NCBI GenBank assembly: GCA_038496675.1
Contig: CM076654.1
Span: 7,661,247-7,725,246, forward strand
Direction of reading: 5' to 3'
Source: Rachycentron canadum
Taxonomy: Eukaryota > Chordata > Actinopteri > Carangiformes > Rachycentridae
DNA length: 64,000 nt
Below, in pieces: positions 63,467 through 64,000 of the stretch. Under the pieces are notes generated by a model. The model was not told the DNA's origin. It did not search any database and saw only the letters and a program-made list of their open reading frames with translations. Numbering within the stretch: position 1 is the first letter of the stretch; each line of letters opens with the position of its first letter. Position numbers and translations under genes: made by a program.

Positions 63467-64000
63467 CTGAAGGGGAAATCAGGAGGGATAGGAAGAAGGA
63501 TCAGTCATAACTTAGAGGCTTTTTACCTTTCTACACAGATGTTTTGTTTACATATATGTAGTCAGTGAATGCATCAGTAACTGGATTACAAAGCTGTGAG
63601 GAGGAGCTGTTGGCATGCAGCCTACAGGTATGACAATATGTCATAGTGATTGAAGCTGATTGTGTTTGAACTTCACACTTGTCAGACATCAAACTAAAGC
63701 CAGAGTTTCACATTAAGACATAAAATGATCGTCAATGATCAAGAAAGACTCAGCCTTTGTACCCATGCACAGCCACACACATGAACACAATCCAGGCTAG
63801 ATCCCCCACTGAGGTAGATTAAAATGTAACTTTGTTTTACCAGGGAGAGGACAAGAGGGGAGGGGGTGGAGTGTGGGGGGTGAGGAGAAATAGCTCACTT
63901 AATGCACTATAGGAGAAACAAGGGAGGACAGGTGGAAACCAAATGAATCAAAGACCAAGGGAGGACACTGTGGGAGAGGGGAGGGGGTAGGGAAGGGGGG
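63467..64000. other. arhgef28 intron running off the right edge
   Basis: No exon found. Purine-rich, with G-runs at the end (63850-64000). Confidence 0.6.

Overview
The window is vertebrate nuclear DNA, almost certainly from a teleost fish. Genes are spread over many small exons with GT-AG introns and long simple repeats, and no bacterial gene organisation is present. The encoded proteins are animal families, and teleost-type dispersed repeats and a decayed Tc1-like transposase fragment are present. Most long open frames are intronic or antisense shadows. I rebuilt genes exon by exon from splice sites, reading phase and remembered family features; no database search was possible.

Layout, left to right. 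(1) 1-14900, minus: adamts7, a secreted metalloprotease with thrombospondin repeats. Its 5' end is at 14900 and its 3' end runs off the left edge inside the mucin-like region. (2) 17.7-23.4 kb, plus: gpat3, an ER glycerol-3-phosphate acyltransferase, divergent from adamts7. (3) 23864-24980, minus: an unrecognised four-exon candidate gene for a ~174-residue protein ending in a CaaX box (CVLL), convergent with gpat3. (4) 25827-27511, minus: myl7, atrial/cardiac myosin regulatory light chain. (5) 29057-32657, minus: gck, glucokinase. (6) 37719-39832, plus: ykt6, a prenylated R-SNARE. (7) 42723-45200, plus: an unrecognised four-coding-exon gene for an 86-residue single-pass membrane microprotein. 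(8) 47493-54875, minus: a class I cytokine receptor of the LIFR/OSMR type. (9) 55912-63466, minus: the 3' half of arhgef28, a RhoGEF whose 5' end lies beyond the right edge.

The order and orientation myl7(-) gck(-) ykt6(+) match human 7p13, so this is an old conserved block. From memory, adamts7, arhgef28 and the receptor genes lie on other human chromosomes. The genes form no pathway; each is an independent transcription unit.

Points for a second look: the CaaX gene and the membrane microprotein, neither visible as a single long frame; one-base homopolymer changes that break the frame of myl7 exon 3 and one receptor exon, with a third suspected in the CaaX gene; a reading-phase break in the receptor beside a near-perfect fold-back palindrome; a second perfect 24-bp fold-back in the same gene; three GC-AG introns; and two near-identical inverted copies of a ~315-bp retroposon-like repeat.
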